A DNA stretch of 64,000 nt from Armigeres subalbatus (taxonomy: Eukaryota > Arthropoda > Insecta > Diptera > Culicidae), in NCBI RefSeq assembly GCF_024139115.2, contig NC_085141.1, positions 128,587,822 to 128,651,821 on the forward strand, read 5' to 3'. Both the position numbers and the translations under genes were made by a program. Below, one piece after another: positions 23,691 through 34,960 of the stretch; positions within the stretch are counted from its first letter, which is position 1, and each line of letters opens with the position of its first letter. The notes under the pieces are model-generated. The model had not been told where the DNA came from. It ran no database searches and saw only the letters and a list, made by a program, of their open reading frames with translations.

Positions 23691-24985
23691 TCTTATCAAA
23701 AGACTTATTTGCTGAATACTGTGTTAAGACAAGACAAAACAAATAATTTTATGCTGTGCTAAGACAAAACAAATAATTTTATTCGGAACATCCTCAATTA
23801 TGGAATATTTTTGACAAAATGTTATATTTGAATTGAATCAATTAATTTGAATGATAAACGAACAACTTTTATTGCAACCGTATACTCACATTTGTATTCT
23901 TTATAACCTTGATTCGAAACAGGCTTTTTTTTTGCTCATTTCAAGGTATCTGTCTTTTAGGCTAGATGTACCAGTTGTGGCTATAGCACCAGTTGTCGCA
24001 CTAGTGCTTTATATGCCAAATGGCCAATCAAATCACCCCAAACCAAGTTCATATCGATGAAGCATATTCATATGATACGATATCACCTTTGATTTCCTCC
24101 AAAACAAGCAAAGCATAATTGTAAAAATTGATTTTGCTTAATTTTTGACGTCCTTTGCACCAGTTGTCGCACTAGTGGTCCCAATTTGGACAGTCCCATA
24201 AGAAAACAATGGGATTTGCCAAATAAGGAACCAAAATTAAGAATAGTGCCATAACTGGTGCATGCGTTCCTATTATGGATTAATCAATTTTGAGGATAAT
24301 AACAAATTTTATTGTGGTTTTCACAGCTGTTTTAAGGAGCAGGAAGTAAAACCTTTCGCTTGATATATAAAGTCCACCCACATGCCTTTTACTTATTTTT
24401 TTAAAAATAGTTGTTCTTAGGTATGGCGACAATTGGTACACCCACCCTATGAGCACTAGCAGAATAACTATTTTCACAAATATGAGACAGTTCAGCTTTT
24501 CAGTTCAAATCTCAGTACCAACATTCTCTATTGCTCAGTGCAAACATTCTCTATTGCTGCCAAGAAGAGTGTGTTACAGCTCAAACATTTAAACTTGAAA
24601 CTCTTGATATGTAGAATCACTTTAATGGCAAAGTATTGAACAATGCCAATTTGCTAAAAAATACTAAAAATTTTCATCTCATTTTCTGCTTTAGAAAAGT
24701 TTTGAGCATGATTACGTAATTCGGATTATTAGACATAAACAAAATCCAGAAAATAAAATTTATTCGAAAGAAATCTAAAATTCGTAGATTCGCGGATGTC
24801 AGGAGAAAGTTTTGGAAGAAAGAAATTTTGCTGTTGTGTCTTCTAGCCGTTTGGGAAGAAAACTACTCAATAATTTCTTTTACAGCAATAAAAATATTCA
24901 AACAAAAGTATACAAATGATTCCGTCATTGAATTATCGCTTTCATTACCCGCTAAGCTGCGACGGAGGTCCTTCGACGACGGAGG
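23691..24985. other. AT-rich DNA with small local repeats
   Basis: A roughly 27-bp tandem duplication built on AAGACAAAACAAATAATTTTA lies at about 23735-23780. CACCAGTTGTCGCACTAGTG occurs at 23989 and again at about 24159, with an inverted echo (ATAACTGGTGC) near 24252. No coding region is recognised. Confidence 0.4.
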
Positions 24986-24989
24986 ACGA

Positions 24990-25230
24990 CGGAGGTCCTT
25001 CGTAGCTTAGTAGGGAAAGCACCTGTCATGCGAACTGGGGTCGTGGGTTCAAACCCCACCGAAGGGGCGGTTACCCTCCAATACCTTTTCCGAACTAAAT
25101 CTATCACATGTTGTACATATGCATAATCAAGTTTCAGACATAGTAATTAATGTCCACACCGGGTGCCTTAATACCCGGCATATGGGCAATTAACTTTGAA
25201 TGTGCATATTTTAAATGTTATATAATTATA
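24990..25230 (+). mobile_element. tRNA-derived SINE-like element with intact cloverleaf head
   Basis: Positions 24996-25067 fold as a tRNA: acceptor TCCTTCG with CGAAGGG, D stem GCTT with AAGC, anticodon arm CCTGT-CATGCGA-ACTGG (one mismatch), and T arm GTGGG-TTCAAAC-CCCAC (perfect). The A box TAGCTTAGTAGG and B box GGTTCAAACCC are strong. The anticodon would read UGC (Ala), but position 33 is A, not U. Non-tRNA sequence follows directly, and the head is preceded by duplicated GGAGGTCCTTCG pieces. I therefore favour a SINE head or tRNA pseudogene over a functional tRNA. Confidence 0.55.
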
Positions 25231-26970
25231 TCAAACGTTTCAACTTCAATCAAATAATTTAAAAAAAGGCATTTTTCAGGTTCTTGTGAACAAAAAATGC
25301 GCATTTGTAAGGTTTTAGTTAGAAATAGACCAAAAATACTATGTACATTTCGAACTAAACCGTTAAAAAAACAGCTTTTCGCAACTTTTCGCAAAACAAA
25401 AAAAGTGATTAATAGCAAGCTATTGCTTTAAGCTTAGTAATGAGCATAGAATCATTGCGGGCACTCATCGGCGCCTATACTTTTGGAGAACTTCAATCTG
25501 AAAAATGTGAGTATTTTAATTAATTTTGTATTTAAAGTTAACTTAAGTTGAGTTCTGTCACCTATATTTGACATAGACATATTATTTAAGACCCTGACAA
25601 TGCAGTCTTGAAATAATATTGGGGTTAGCGATGTAATTGAAGCCGTGCGATGCTGATCTAAACGCGTTGTCAAACAGCGTTTTCATTCGAAAATCAGCAT
25701 TCATGTTGAATTCAAAATGATGTAACAAAGTCAAAACTCAACAAAACTACTTCAAATTTTGAATTTGAATCACGTAAGTATTGTATAAAATTAGAAAAAT
25801 ATAATTCCGACGGAAACACGAATTTCGATTTTTGAGGTTTTGGCTGCTCTCGAACCATTGTGCAGCGCACAGTAATCGGATAACTGTTTGGAAGCTTCGG
25901 ATTCTCGACATTCCACAACAACTGTAGTTCGCACTAGAATTGTCCGAGCTCGCTTTTCTTCTTTCGACTCCTGCGACACACCTACCACGGACTCTTCAAG
26001 TGCGTAGTAAACTCTCAATAGGTTGTGTAGACCTTCGTTGGATGCTGGCTGTCCTTCGACGAGAAAAAAAATACACCATACACGCCCGGTGGCAAATGGA
26101 AACTGTCTATGCCCATTTCCGTATTAATTCAATGCAAAAACAAAGTATTTTTGCGCCAACGGATACAGCAAACGATGACAAGTTATCTGAATTTGTCTGT
26201 TTCGAACCGGCGGGGAACCTTCCTTGACCTACTTCCCCTGTTCCTCTCACTCCAATAATCAGCAAAAGAAGTGAACAGTTGTCATCTACAATGTTGCTGT
26301 GAAAAAGAATCCGTCGTCTAGTCAAAACAATGTCACTGATCCGACCATTTACTTCGATGCAAACAGATTAGACGAAACAAATTTTCGCTCCTGGAATCAA
26401 CAACATTTTCTTCCTCCACATTTCAGTTCGTGGAACCATTTCTTCGAACTCGCGCGTGGCATCTGAGATGCATTGAAATAAAAAAATGAAAATAGTCATC
26501 AGCAGTTGTCTCTCAAGTCTAACCACATTGACTAAAATAAAAGATTTCCCTGGAAAATTAGAAATAAAAGATAACACCTAATGTACATCACACAGTGGAA
26601 TTTCCCAAAATAAAAAGATAGTTAGCCAATAGCCATTTAATTTTGGGGGAAATTTAAAGCCAAGATAAGTGGTCTACAGACTCTTCGGCTGGGCACAGTT
26701 ATCAAATGTTAATTGTAAAGGATGTCCATCCAGCCATGGGCAGGCATCAATGTTATTGTTCAACCGTGTGTCCTTCAGCAAGATAGATCTCTGAAATTCA
26801 TCTGCGATTCCTTTCAGCAAAACAAAACAGCGAGTCGTACACCCAATCAGCGGATGCAATATTTTGTTATAATATTCCAAGAGAACCAATGTTATTTTCA
26901 ATTTCGCATATTCAAATTCTAGTTGATAATGTGAAACTTTACAATTACATACATTATTGGATTGACAAGT
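25231..26970. other. AT-rich to mixed DNA with no recognised feature
   Basis: Overlapping short frames only. A small palindrome, AAACGC...GCGTTT, lies near 25661-25683. Confidence 0.4.
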
Positions 26971-26974
26971 TAAT

Positions 26975-27085
26975 AGTGTTTTTAAGTTACGTTATATAGA
27001 ACTAAAACTTGCCTTATAACGAATTACGTTATATCGAAATTGCTTTATAACGAGGTTGCCCTATAACTAGGCTGACCTGTATTGT
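26975..27085. repeat. Dispersed TTATAACG-type short repeats
   Basis: ACGTTATATAGAA, CTTATAACGAATT, ACGTTATATCGAA, CTTTATAACGAGG and CCCTATAACTAGG follow each other at about 17-20 bp. This resembles the ends of pogo/Tigger-like DNA transposons, which are rich in TATAACG phrases. Only one end is seen. Confidence 0.4.
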
Positions 27086-27395
27086 AATTGTAACAGAGAA
27101 TTTTAGAAAATTTTGAAAACAAAATAAAATAAATCTAACAAGAAAAAAACTCTTATTTCTAATTAGTTTTTGTTGTTAATTTTTATTTTTTCAATGTTTT
27201 CAAAATTAAAAAAATGCTGGAAATTTTTGAAAAACTATCGATATTTCAAAGACTTTTTATATTTTTTTAAAACATTTTTTTTAACTTTTTAAACCTAAAA
27301 TATGAAGAAATACCTATTCAAATTTTTATAATTGAAAAAAAAATATAACTTCAAAATGGGGGAAATGACGGCTTTGGAAATTTGAGCATAGTTAA
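27086..27395. other. Very AT-rich DNA
   Basis: Homopolymeric A and T runs; nothing else seen. Confidence 0.5.
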
Positions 27396-27637
27396 TTAGG
27401 CCGTTACAAATATTTAATTAACTTTTTGCCCTACTGGTCACCGAAAGGTCAAGGGGGGGGGGGGATAATAAAAAAAAATATCAAAATGAAAAAAATCAAC
27501 AAACTCCTCGGATTTGTTAAAGAATGTTTTGAAAATCCTCAAAATTATCCGAATTTTATTTTGTTGCCCCCTCAAAATATTATTTTTTGGCAAAAAGAAA
27601 ATCCGAGAATAGATTTTGAATATTTGTATCGGCCTAA
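27396..27637. mobile_element. 242-bp TIR element with GGCC ends
   Basis: The left end TTAGGCCGTTACAAATATT (27396-27414) pairs with the inverted right end AATATTTGTATCGGCCTAA (27619-27637), 18 of 19 matching. Inside are a G12-type run at 27453 and AT-rich filler. No transposase. A partial copy lies at 16800-16903. Confidence 0.65.
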
Positions 27638-28205
27638 TAGAAAACCCCCTAACAATAATAGAACAAATCCTGCCAAAGCCGCCATTCCTCCTATTTGAAA
27701 AAAAGCAAATGAAAAAAGATGCTTTTCAGACTTCTTTTTATTTGTACAATTTTTATAATTTCTCAGAATTTTTATTTTTTTGAAAAATCATTCCTTTTAA
27801 AACTTTATTCTAATTAAATATTATTAGAATTTTAAATATTCTCTGCATTTTTCATCAAAATGTATTATATATAATTTCAAAAACAAAATGCGCTATGGAT
27901 TTAAAAATCCGAAAGTTTGTTTATGGATCCATTATCTAATTGATTATGGTAGCAGAAACAGTCGGGGCTAACTGCAAGTGAAAGTGACCTCGAACTGAAC
28001 GTGAGTAACCAGGCAGTCTGAAATGGGTCACTGGAGCTGCAGTAGAGCCACCACCTTCTAACTCCCGGGCTAAGGATGACTTTATTACAGACATCTTTCT
28101 CCCATAATACCACTGCCCGACAGTGGAGGTTATATTGAAGATACACACAATTTTGGAAGCTATGGAGACTATAAACAATTTTTCAAATGTTTTAAAATAC
28201 CGTAC
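27638..28205. other. AT-rich then mixed DNA, no feature recognised
   Basis: Frames of about 80 codons at 27901-28178 overlap each other and have no domain. Confidence 0.4.
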
Positions 28206-28392
28206 AAATCGTTACTTGTCATATAACGATTCTTATTTGGTTCAACCACGTTGTAATCTTTACAGTTACAGAAGACGACGGTGTCAGCTTGAAATACGTA
28301 TCCGTAAAGATTACAACGTGATGGAATTAAATAAAACTAAACTTGTCTTATGACAAGTGAAGACATTTCACTGGTAGAGCTTAATAATTTTC
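28206..28392. repeat. Fold-back (TIR) repeat family member
   Basis: Left arm from 28211 (ACTTGTCATATAACG ... CACGTTGTAATCTTTA) and inverted right arm to about 28370 (TAAAGATTACAACGTGATGG ... CTTATGACAAGTGAAGACAT). The arms differ by small indels. The core AAATACGTATCC matches other family members. Confidence 0.65.
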
Positions 28393-28539
28393 CGAAACAT
28401 CATGTTAAAAAATTGAAAGAAAGAATAACGATGCTTAATATTTTCAAAGGATTTAAAAAATAAATAAAATAAAGTTTTAATAGAACACTTTTTCTGAGCT
28501 AGAACATTTTTTTCATACTCGTTCACACTTAATTTTGAC

Positions 28540-29110
28540 GATAAACGACGAATTAGGAAGAAATGAGAAGTGATAAGTAAAAAGTGCGAAATGAGAATTC
28601 AGAAATAAGAAATCCAAACTGAGAAGTGCGAAGTGTGAAGTGAAAAGTGAATATTGAAAATTGCAAAGTGAAAAGTGAGAAGAGATAGGTCAGAAGTGAG
28701 AATTGAAAAGTAAAAAGTGCGAAGTGACTAGTAAGAAGTGAGAAGTTATAATCGTCGAATGAAAAGTGAGATGTAGAAATTTGTAATTTGAATTTTGAAG
28801 TTAGAAATCAATAGTGAGAAGTGAGAAATAAGAAATAAGAAGTGAAAAGTGGGGAGTAAGAAATGAGAAATTAGAGTACAAAGTACGAAGTGAAAAGTGA
28901 TAAATGAAAGGTGAGAAGTGAAAAGTGAAAAATGAAAAGTAAAAACTGAAAAGTGAAAAATGCAAGTGAGAGTAAGAAGTACGAAATTAGAAGTGTGGGA
29001 GGGGGAGGAGAAATAAGAAGTGAGCAGTGCAAATTGAATAGTGAGAAGTGAGAAATGAGAAGTGTGAAGTAAGAAGAAAGAAGTAAGAAATCAGAAGTAA
29101 TAAGTAAAGA
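28540..29110. repeat. Polypurine heptamer minisatellite
   Basis: About 570 bp of degenerate AAGTGAG/AAGTGAA heptamers, almost wholly purine plus T on the plus strand. The same vocabulary appears inverted at 29630-29955 and again at 36545-36880 and 51830-52240. Confidence 0.8.
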
Positions 29111-29134
29111 CCGAAGACCTTCTTTTTTCTTCCA

Positions 29135-29335
29135 TCTTTGTTATTACTTCTCGACCGTGTAATTGTGATTGTGGAGTTTGGGTTCGATTCCCATCATGGT
29201 AAGGAGAAAACTTTTCGTAAAGCGGAAAATTCTTCACTAGTCCTCTGGTTGTTGTTTAAATGTCCTGTCCCTTGTCTAATGCCAGATAAAACATTTTCAG
29301 TCTGTGCGACGTCTGGTCGAAGATGGTGATTCTGC
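29135..29335 (+). mobile_element. 5'-truncated tRNA-type SINE (Feilai-like)
   Basis: A perfect B box GGTTCGATTCC lies at 29181-29191, followed by ACTTTTCGTAAAGCGGAAAA, TTCTTCACTAG and GTGCGACGTCTGGTCGAAGA. The body differs from the SINE at 22267-22566, so this is a separate family. The A box is not recognisable. It sits between the purine-rich and pyrimidine-rich halves of the minisatellite. Confidence 0.55.
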
Positions 29336-29960
29336 CTTGTCTTACTTCCTTCGTCCTTATTCTTTCATTTCGCTTCTTTATTTACTCTTTTTCTTTCTTT
29401 TCCCTTATTCCTACATTCTTTCTCTTCTTTTCTTCCTTCATTCATATTCTTTCTCTCCCCTTCTTTTCTTATCAATATTCTTTCTCTTTTATTCTTCCTT
29501 TTACCCCTCTCTTCCCTTCTTTCATCTTTCCTACTTCTATATTTCGTCTTTCTTCTCCTTTTCCTTTTTTCTGTCATCCTTATTCCTCCTTTTTTTCTTC
29601 TTACTTATTCTTTTTATGTCTTATATCTCACCATTCGCTTCTCACTTCTCAACATCTCTCTGTCCACTTTCCAACTATCATTCCTCATTTTTCACAACTT
29701 TCTTCTGCTCCTTGATTCTGCTTTCGTCACAACTCACTTCCTACTTCTCACTCACAACTATCACATCTCACTTCTCATCGATTACTTGTACTTCTCATTT
29801 CTCACTCCCCACTTCTCACTTTTTACTGCACACATCTCACTTCTCTCTCTCCCATTTATCAGAAATCACCTCTCACTACTCCTTTCGATCATCTCATTTC
29901 TCAATTCTCAATTTTAACTATTCACTCCGATTCGAACATCTCACTTCTCGCTGCATTTAA
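29336..29960. repeat. Polypyrimidine tract and inverted heptamer minisatellite
   Basis: About 300 bp of TTC/CTTTT-rich sequence followed by 330 bp of CTTCTCACTTCTC-type heptamers, the complement of the tract at 28540-29110. The long open frame through it (29304-29960) encodes only F/S/L-rich low-complexity peptide and is not a gene. Confidence 0.8.
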
Positions 29961-30490
29961 TAAGGAAACAGATTTTAACTATCCGGCCAAACGGCATTCG
30001 GCCAAATTACTTCAAACCATATTTATACATGTTATGAAAAGTGTTTGAAATTTTGGAAAAAAAAATATAAATGTGATCTCTATCTCGATACCTTCCTAAC
30101 TCGATGATCTCTTCAATATCCTGTAAGGGAGAGTTCATTGTAATAGTAAAAAATAGAAAAAAACATGAAAATAAAAAAAATTAATAAAAATAAATAGTTT
30201 TCACTTAATTTTTTTTTTCTGATAATGAAATGTTATAAGTTTTAAAATTATGAGAGTTAAGAAAACATTGAACATTTTTATAGCCGTAAAACAATTTCGA
30301 ATTAAAAAATTTCTTGAGAATTTTAAAAATTGAACGGGTGTAGACAGGAAATGTTAAAATGGAAATTCAACTTAATTATTCAGTACAGTAAAATTTTGAA
30401 GATATAAGTAAAGTTAAATGTCTTGGCTTTGCATATGCACAGCAAATGTTTCGAAAGGGAAAAATTGATATGAAATTTGCGAAAAAGAAT
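29961..30490. other. AT-rich DNA starting with a GGCC minisatellite scrap
   Basis: At 29978-30012 the phrases ATCCGGCCAAACGG and CATTCGGCCAAATT echo the 17-bp arrays. The rest is AT-rich with nothing recognised. Confidence 0.45.
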
Positions 30491-30494
30491 CCAC

Positions 30495-30690
30495 GTGTCT
30501 TGGAGGGACTCGAACCCTCAACCTCCGAGTCGAGTCAAGTACGAGACACTGAAGACGGCCTTACTGTTGAGGTCGAAATACGTATCTGTCAAGGTACAAT
30601 CAAGTGGTGAAATTAAATGGGATTGTACAAACTCGTCTTATGACAAGTGAAGACATTCCACTAAAAAGCTCAAAACAATTTTCTAAATCA
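30495..30690. repeat. Fold-back family member with a tRNA T-arm-like edge
   Basis: The right part carries GGTGAAATTAAATGGGATTG, CTCGTCTTATGACAAGTGAA and ACATTCCACTAAAAAGC, matching the family. The left edge, on the complement, contains GGTTCGAGTCC within a perfect 5-bp T-arm (GAGGG/CCCTC). The central TCAGTGTCTCG is shared with 23489-23690. Confidence 0.55.
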
Positions 30691-31730
30691 AAAATATTGT
30701 GAAATCAATAAATCAGCGAGCTTAAGAGCTACAGAAAAAATATACAGCAAAATTGTTTGAAATAAGCAGCGTTACAATTTTGTAAACTAGTTTATGTCAA
30801 TACCATACATTTTTTTCCCACATTTCTATAAAAAAGGCAGCATTTTTCGATAACTCAACTACAAGTGATCAGAACAACACTGTAGAACAAGTTTTTTTTT
30901 TCTTAAAAGAATAGTTTGGCCGAAAATGCTCCTTTTCTCGTGAACTTTGCAATAGGGCGATAATGATGAAACGAACAAAAAATGTTTAAGCTGCAGATTT
31001 TTTGTTTCCACGAATTTTTGGGGCTTTTTAAGATGCGTTTTTTTCTAAAAGAACATCGTTTGTATCTGTTACCGCTGTCGAGTTATACCAATTTATTTTA
31101 AAACATGTGACATTAGTCAAATTGGTAAAACTTGAGATAAAAAAAATAACATATCGCTAAATTTCTAACATAATAAGGAATATGAGTTGCTCCTTTTCTT
31201 TTCCGAAAAATCGAAAACAAAAAAAGTAAATCAAAAATACTGATTTTTGAGGGACACCCTAATCCAAGTAGGTAAAATTGCTCTAAATCAGCCAACTTAA
31301 GAGTATCAGAAAAAGTTTTTTAACCAAAATTTATTTGGTTAAGCTGCGCTCAGGAAATCAATATTCGAGCCACGCCTAACAATATAAGCTTTGTCATCAA
31401 CAGATTTTGTTACTGACAAACGCACCTCGCAACAAGCCTTTATCGGAACCGGAACATAATATGACAAGAATCATTTTTCTTGCATGTTCTGATATTTCCG
31501 AGAATACGATGCTATTTTTATAATCAGAGTTAGATTCAAAAAAAAATTTCCATAAAAGTAGAAACTACGATACCATAAAACCGAAATTTGCAGTAGAGAT
31601 AATGCAGAATAACGGGATGAAAAGTTAGCAACAAAATTGTCTTCTTTTTTAATTGCTGACAAAAAACTTCGAAACAACTTTGTAGAACAAAATTTTTTCC
31701 AAAAAAATATAATTTTGGCAAGAAAAATTT
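30691..31730. other. AT-rich DNA with no recognised feature
   Basis: Only short overlapping frames. Confidence 0.5.
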
Positions 31731-31890
31731 TTTTGAGCGTTTTAGTGGAATGTCTTCACTTGTCATAAGACGAGTTTGTACAATCCCATTGAATTCCACC
31801 ACTTAATTGTATCTTGACAGATACGTATTTCGACCAATTAAGTGGTGGAATTCAATGGGATTGTATAAACTCGTCTTATGACAAGTGATA
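31731..31890. repeat. Near-perfect fold-back palindrome (52-nt arms)
   Basis: Arm 31758-31809 begins ACTTGTCATAAGACGAGTTT and arm 31835-31886 is its inverted complement with one mismatch in 52. The 25-nt loop contains TTGACAGATACGTATTTCG. The outer left flank TTTTAGTGGAATGTCTTC matches the family members at 15891 and 30650-30690. Confidence 0.92.
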
Positions 31891-32087
31891 GTTTTGGCGT
31901 AAAACGCATCTTTCCGCGTAAATATGTATGTATCCTGGACCATAGTGCAGTAGAGAATTGCTAACTTTGCGGTGGCTTGGGCTTCACTGGAGGAACGACA
32001 CCATGAAAAAATATCTGGCAGTGAAGGCTCACTTCGATTCTATGTTTGCAATCGAATCCGACTCGAAGGACCATTTCTTCTTCTTCT

Positions 32088-32172
32088 TATTGGCATTATA
32101 TCCCCACACTGGGAAAGCCGCCTCGCAGCTTAGTGTTTATTAAGCACTTCCACAGGCTAAGGAGGGCCCCAT
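32088..32172 (-). mobile_element. Internally deleted SINE
   Basis: Minus-strand copy of the SINE at 22267-22566. The (GAA)n tail and 3' domain (to AGTGTTTATTAAGCACTTCC, 32131-32150) join directly to the 5' end (GCTAAGGAGGGCCCC, 32156-32170). About 190 bp including the B box are gone, while both termini remain. Confidence 0.75.
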
Positions 32173-33400
32173 GAACCATTTATGATCAGCGAGTGAACAC
32201 GCACCTAGGGTTCAATTTCTTTTAGGACCGAACAGTACTAAAAATTGTGGAGGTTCTTGTAAAAACTCTTATCCTAATTAATAAAAGAAATTCAGGCTCC
32301 CGAAGAGACTGCGAATGAAACTTCGAAGAAGGTGTCGACGGAATTGGGAAAAAACGGCTGGAAAATTTGCAAACTTGAGAGACCATACTGAGAAATTTGA
32401 ACAGGATCTTTTGTTGAGGAGTTCCTAGTGGGATTTCTGCAGGAATATGTAGATGACATGACATGAGATGACAATTAATTAAATGAGTTGGATGAGTATT
32501 GAGTATCTTGGAGGATCATTTTTAAAAACACATTTTTAAAAGGATCTCTTAAACCTTTCATGTAGAAAATCGTAATACACTGGATTCTGTTTTTACACGA
32601 TTTACATTTTCTCAATTTTCCACTCATCCTAAATGTTAAACGTATATTAATTGTCATATGATTTTTCTTTGATTTATTCTGGATTTTTTTAAAAAATGTT
32701 GCGAAGTGTTTGGTGGCAAATTGAAGTCACACGATCAAAAATACGAGCGAAAAAAAATCATTTAAAAACAAAATCCTGTGTAGTGTTTTCTGAGAAAAGC
32801 TCGAAAAACTTCAAGAAAAATCCTTTACAAAAATTCTTGCAAAATTTTTGAATGATTTTCGTATTCGAAAGAATTGAAAAGCTGCTGAAATATGGTAAAA
32901 TTTCGATTCACGCTTCCGTGTGACAATTCAAAGCTCCTTCTGCTAGTTGCACACGATACTAATTATAATATACAGACTTTTCCTCCAAAGATTTCTGAAA
33001 GTACAAGGAAACAAAATGAAATTGAAAGACTTCGACAATAAAGGTCGATCCTGGAATACTTAATCACGTGAAAGAAACGATTTGTTTTTGTTTCAAAACA
33101 TTGTCAATATGTCACCAATGTACCAGAAATATGTTGATGCAATGAATCATCATTATCAACAGCACGTCGCAAACAATGTTACGATTATTTACATTTTGAA
33201 GTGTAGATTCCTCTCAAGTTTTCAAAAACTGTTTAAATGTTTTAAATGTTTTGTTGACGAAGATTTTCTGATAACACAGAAGATATCAACTAGAATAACC
33301 AATTGGAGTCCAAAAACTTTTTGTAATGCTTGAATTCACACTCATTTGTGCGCGATTTCTCGGTAAACAAGTGCTTAAAATGGGAAAAAATCAGCACTAC
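32173..33400. other. AT-rich DNA, no gene recognised
   Basis: The stretch 32270-32420 is rich in GGAATTT/GAAACTTC phrases that recall the GAATTTCC minisatellite near 48.3 and 52.4 kb, but periodicity is weak. Confidence 0.4.
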
Positions 33401-34960
33401 TCAAGTTCTCACGGAACCAAACCATACTTGCTGACCACAGCAGTGCAAAACTAAGGCACTTTCAACACTCAAAACAAATCAATGGTTCAAATCTCGTGCT
33501 CTAACCCAGAAGCTCTAATCCCCTCGTCAAAGCCTAACTCGAAGCACAGCAAACAAACCTTTTTCTGAACTCCACAGCCACAGTAGTGATATCTCCGTGA
33601 GGAAATCTCCACTGACCCTTTGCGCTTCAACTTTGCGTGCTTACTTAGGGCTAGAGGGGGACCTGTATGGCACATTATTGGCGTGCGAATGCATGAAGTG
33701 AGTGAGTGGTGCGGGGAGTGTTGCATGCTGGTCAAACCTATGCGACCGGGAAGGCACGCGGACGTGGATCACGATTTTGTCTAGCTTTTATTTCGCTGTC
33801 GTCGCTGGTTCATGTGTCGGGTTCGAATTAGACCCTATGGAGCGTTGCTGTGGCTATTTCGTTCATCCGAAAGGTCGTTTCAATTTCGTGAATCGATGGT
33901 GGCAGCCACCACACCGGTCGGACGGTCGGTCGGTGGTGCAAAGTGGAATGGAAAGGTTATTGGTTTCCCCCCACGAATGCTTGGTCTTAGTTTATATCGC
34001 AGTGGGTCAATAATAAACAGATCGTAAACAATCATCGCGCCAAAAACTCCTGCTGTTACGAAACGGAAGGTTCAATAAACCAGTTTTAGTGGATCATAAA
34101 TGTTCAGGTCCAGCACCCATTTTATGCGCTCCGTTCGGTCGCTGGTGTCTTGATCCTTGAAGGACATAAAAAAGGCATTGTTCATAAAAATAGATCCCCA
34201 GCAGAGACAACCTGGACACGAGCACCCCCATCAATCATCCTGGAGTGGATTGGCTTTTTAATGGAAATTTAGAGAAAAATTTGCCTAATGTATTGCGTGA
34301 CCAGCTGCCGGCGTGTTCGGTGATTTGCGTATCCTGATGTGATTAGTTCTACATTCATGCTCACGCAGAGTCACCGTCGTCGTTGCCGTCGTCGGTCGGT
34401 GTTTGCCTCAAAGAAAATAGTTGGTAAGAAGGACCACGTCGGGCATAAATCTGTTAACATCTGGACGCAAGCGGCGAGGATGGGAACTGGCGAAATAACA
34501 TAATAACTCTCGCTTTCCAGCAAGCGGCATCGAATGACACATGATGGGATGGCACAGCACAGCGTCCAAAAGATGGGCAAGATGCAAAATATGGGTGTCA
34601 TAAAGTATCAGAGACATGATATTATCTTCGGGACGAATTTCACCAGCATGAAAATGGAGGAAAACTATGCGGTAAGTCATGCAGGAGCTTGTACTTGTTC
34701 AGGACGATGGTGTCGAATACGAAGGAAAAGGTCGGTTTCGGCATTTGTTCTCATAATTCAATAAATATTTGACCACTTGATGCAGAGAAAAGATTGAGTA
34801 CGGGGTGTGACGGAAGAGAGCGGGTCTCTCGAGAATGGCGAGACGCGTGAAATTAGATAACGAAGTTGAAGGACGATGTGTGGAAGAAGCTAGCTTGCTT
34901 GTCCAATAATGGAAATATGTTTGAAGGTGAACATTTTTTAACAACAATGTTTTCAATTTT
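33401..34960. other. Unique GC-richer block, no gene called
   Basis: Includes GGTCGGACGGTCGGTCGG near 33918-33935 and CGTCGTCGTTGCCGTCGTCG near 34376-34396. Open frames of 70-103 codons overlap on both strands without a domain. Looks like host single-copy DNA. Confidence 0.4.

Noticed and set aside
23960..24265. TE with CACCAGTTGT ends
   Set aside because: The repeated phrases are both direct and inverted, with no consistent boundaries or target duplication.
24996..25067. Functional tRNA-Ala gene
   Set aside because: Position 33 is A, one stem pair is mismatched, and SINE-like sequence follows directly. Listed as a tRNA-derived element instead.
29304..29960. The longest simple open frame in this part, 218 codons
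   Set aside because: It is a reading of a polypyrimidine tract, so the peptide is almost only F, S, L, H and T. The stop-free stretch follows from composition.
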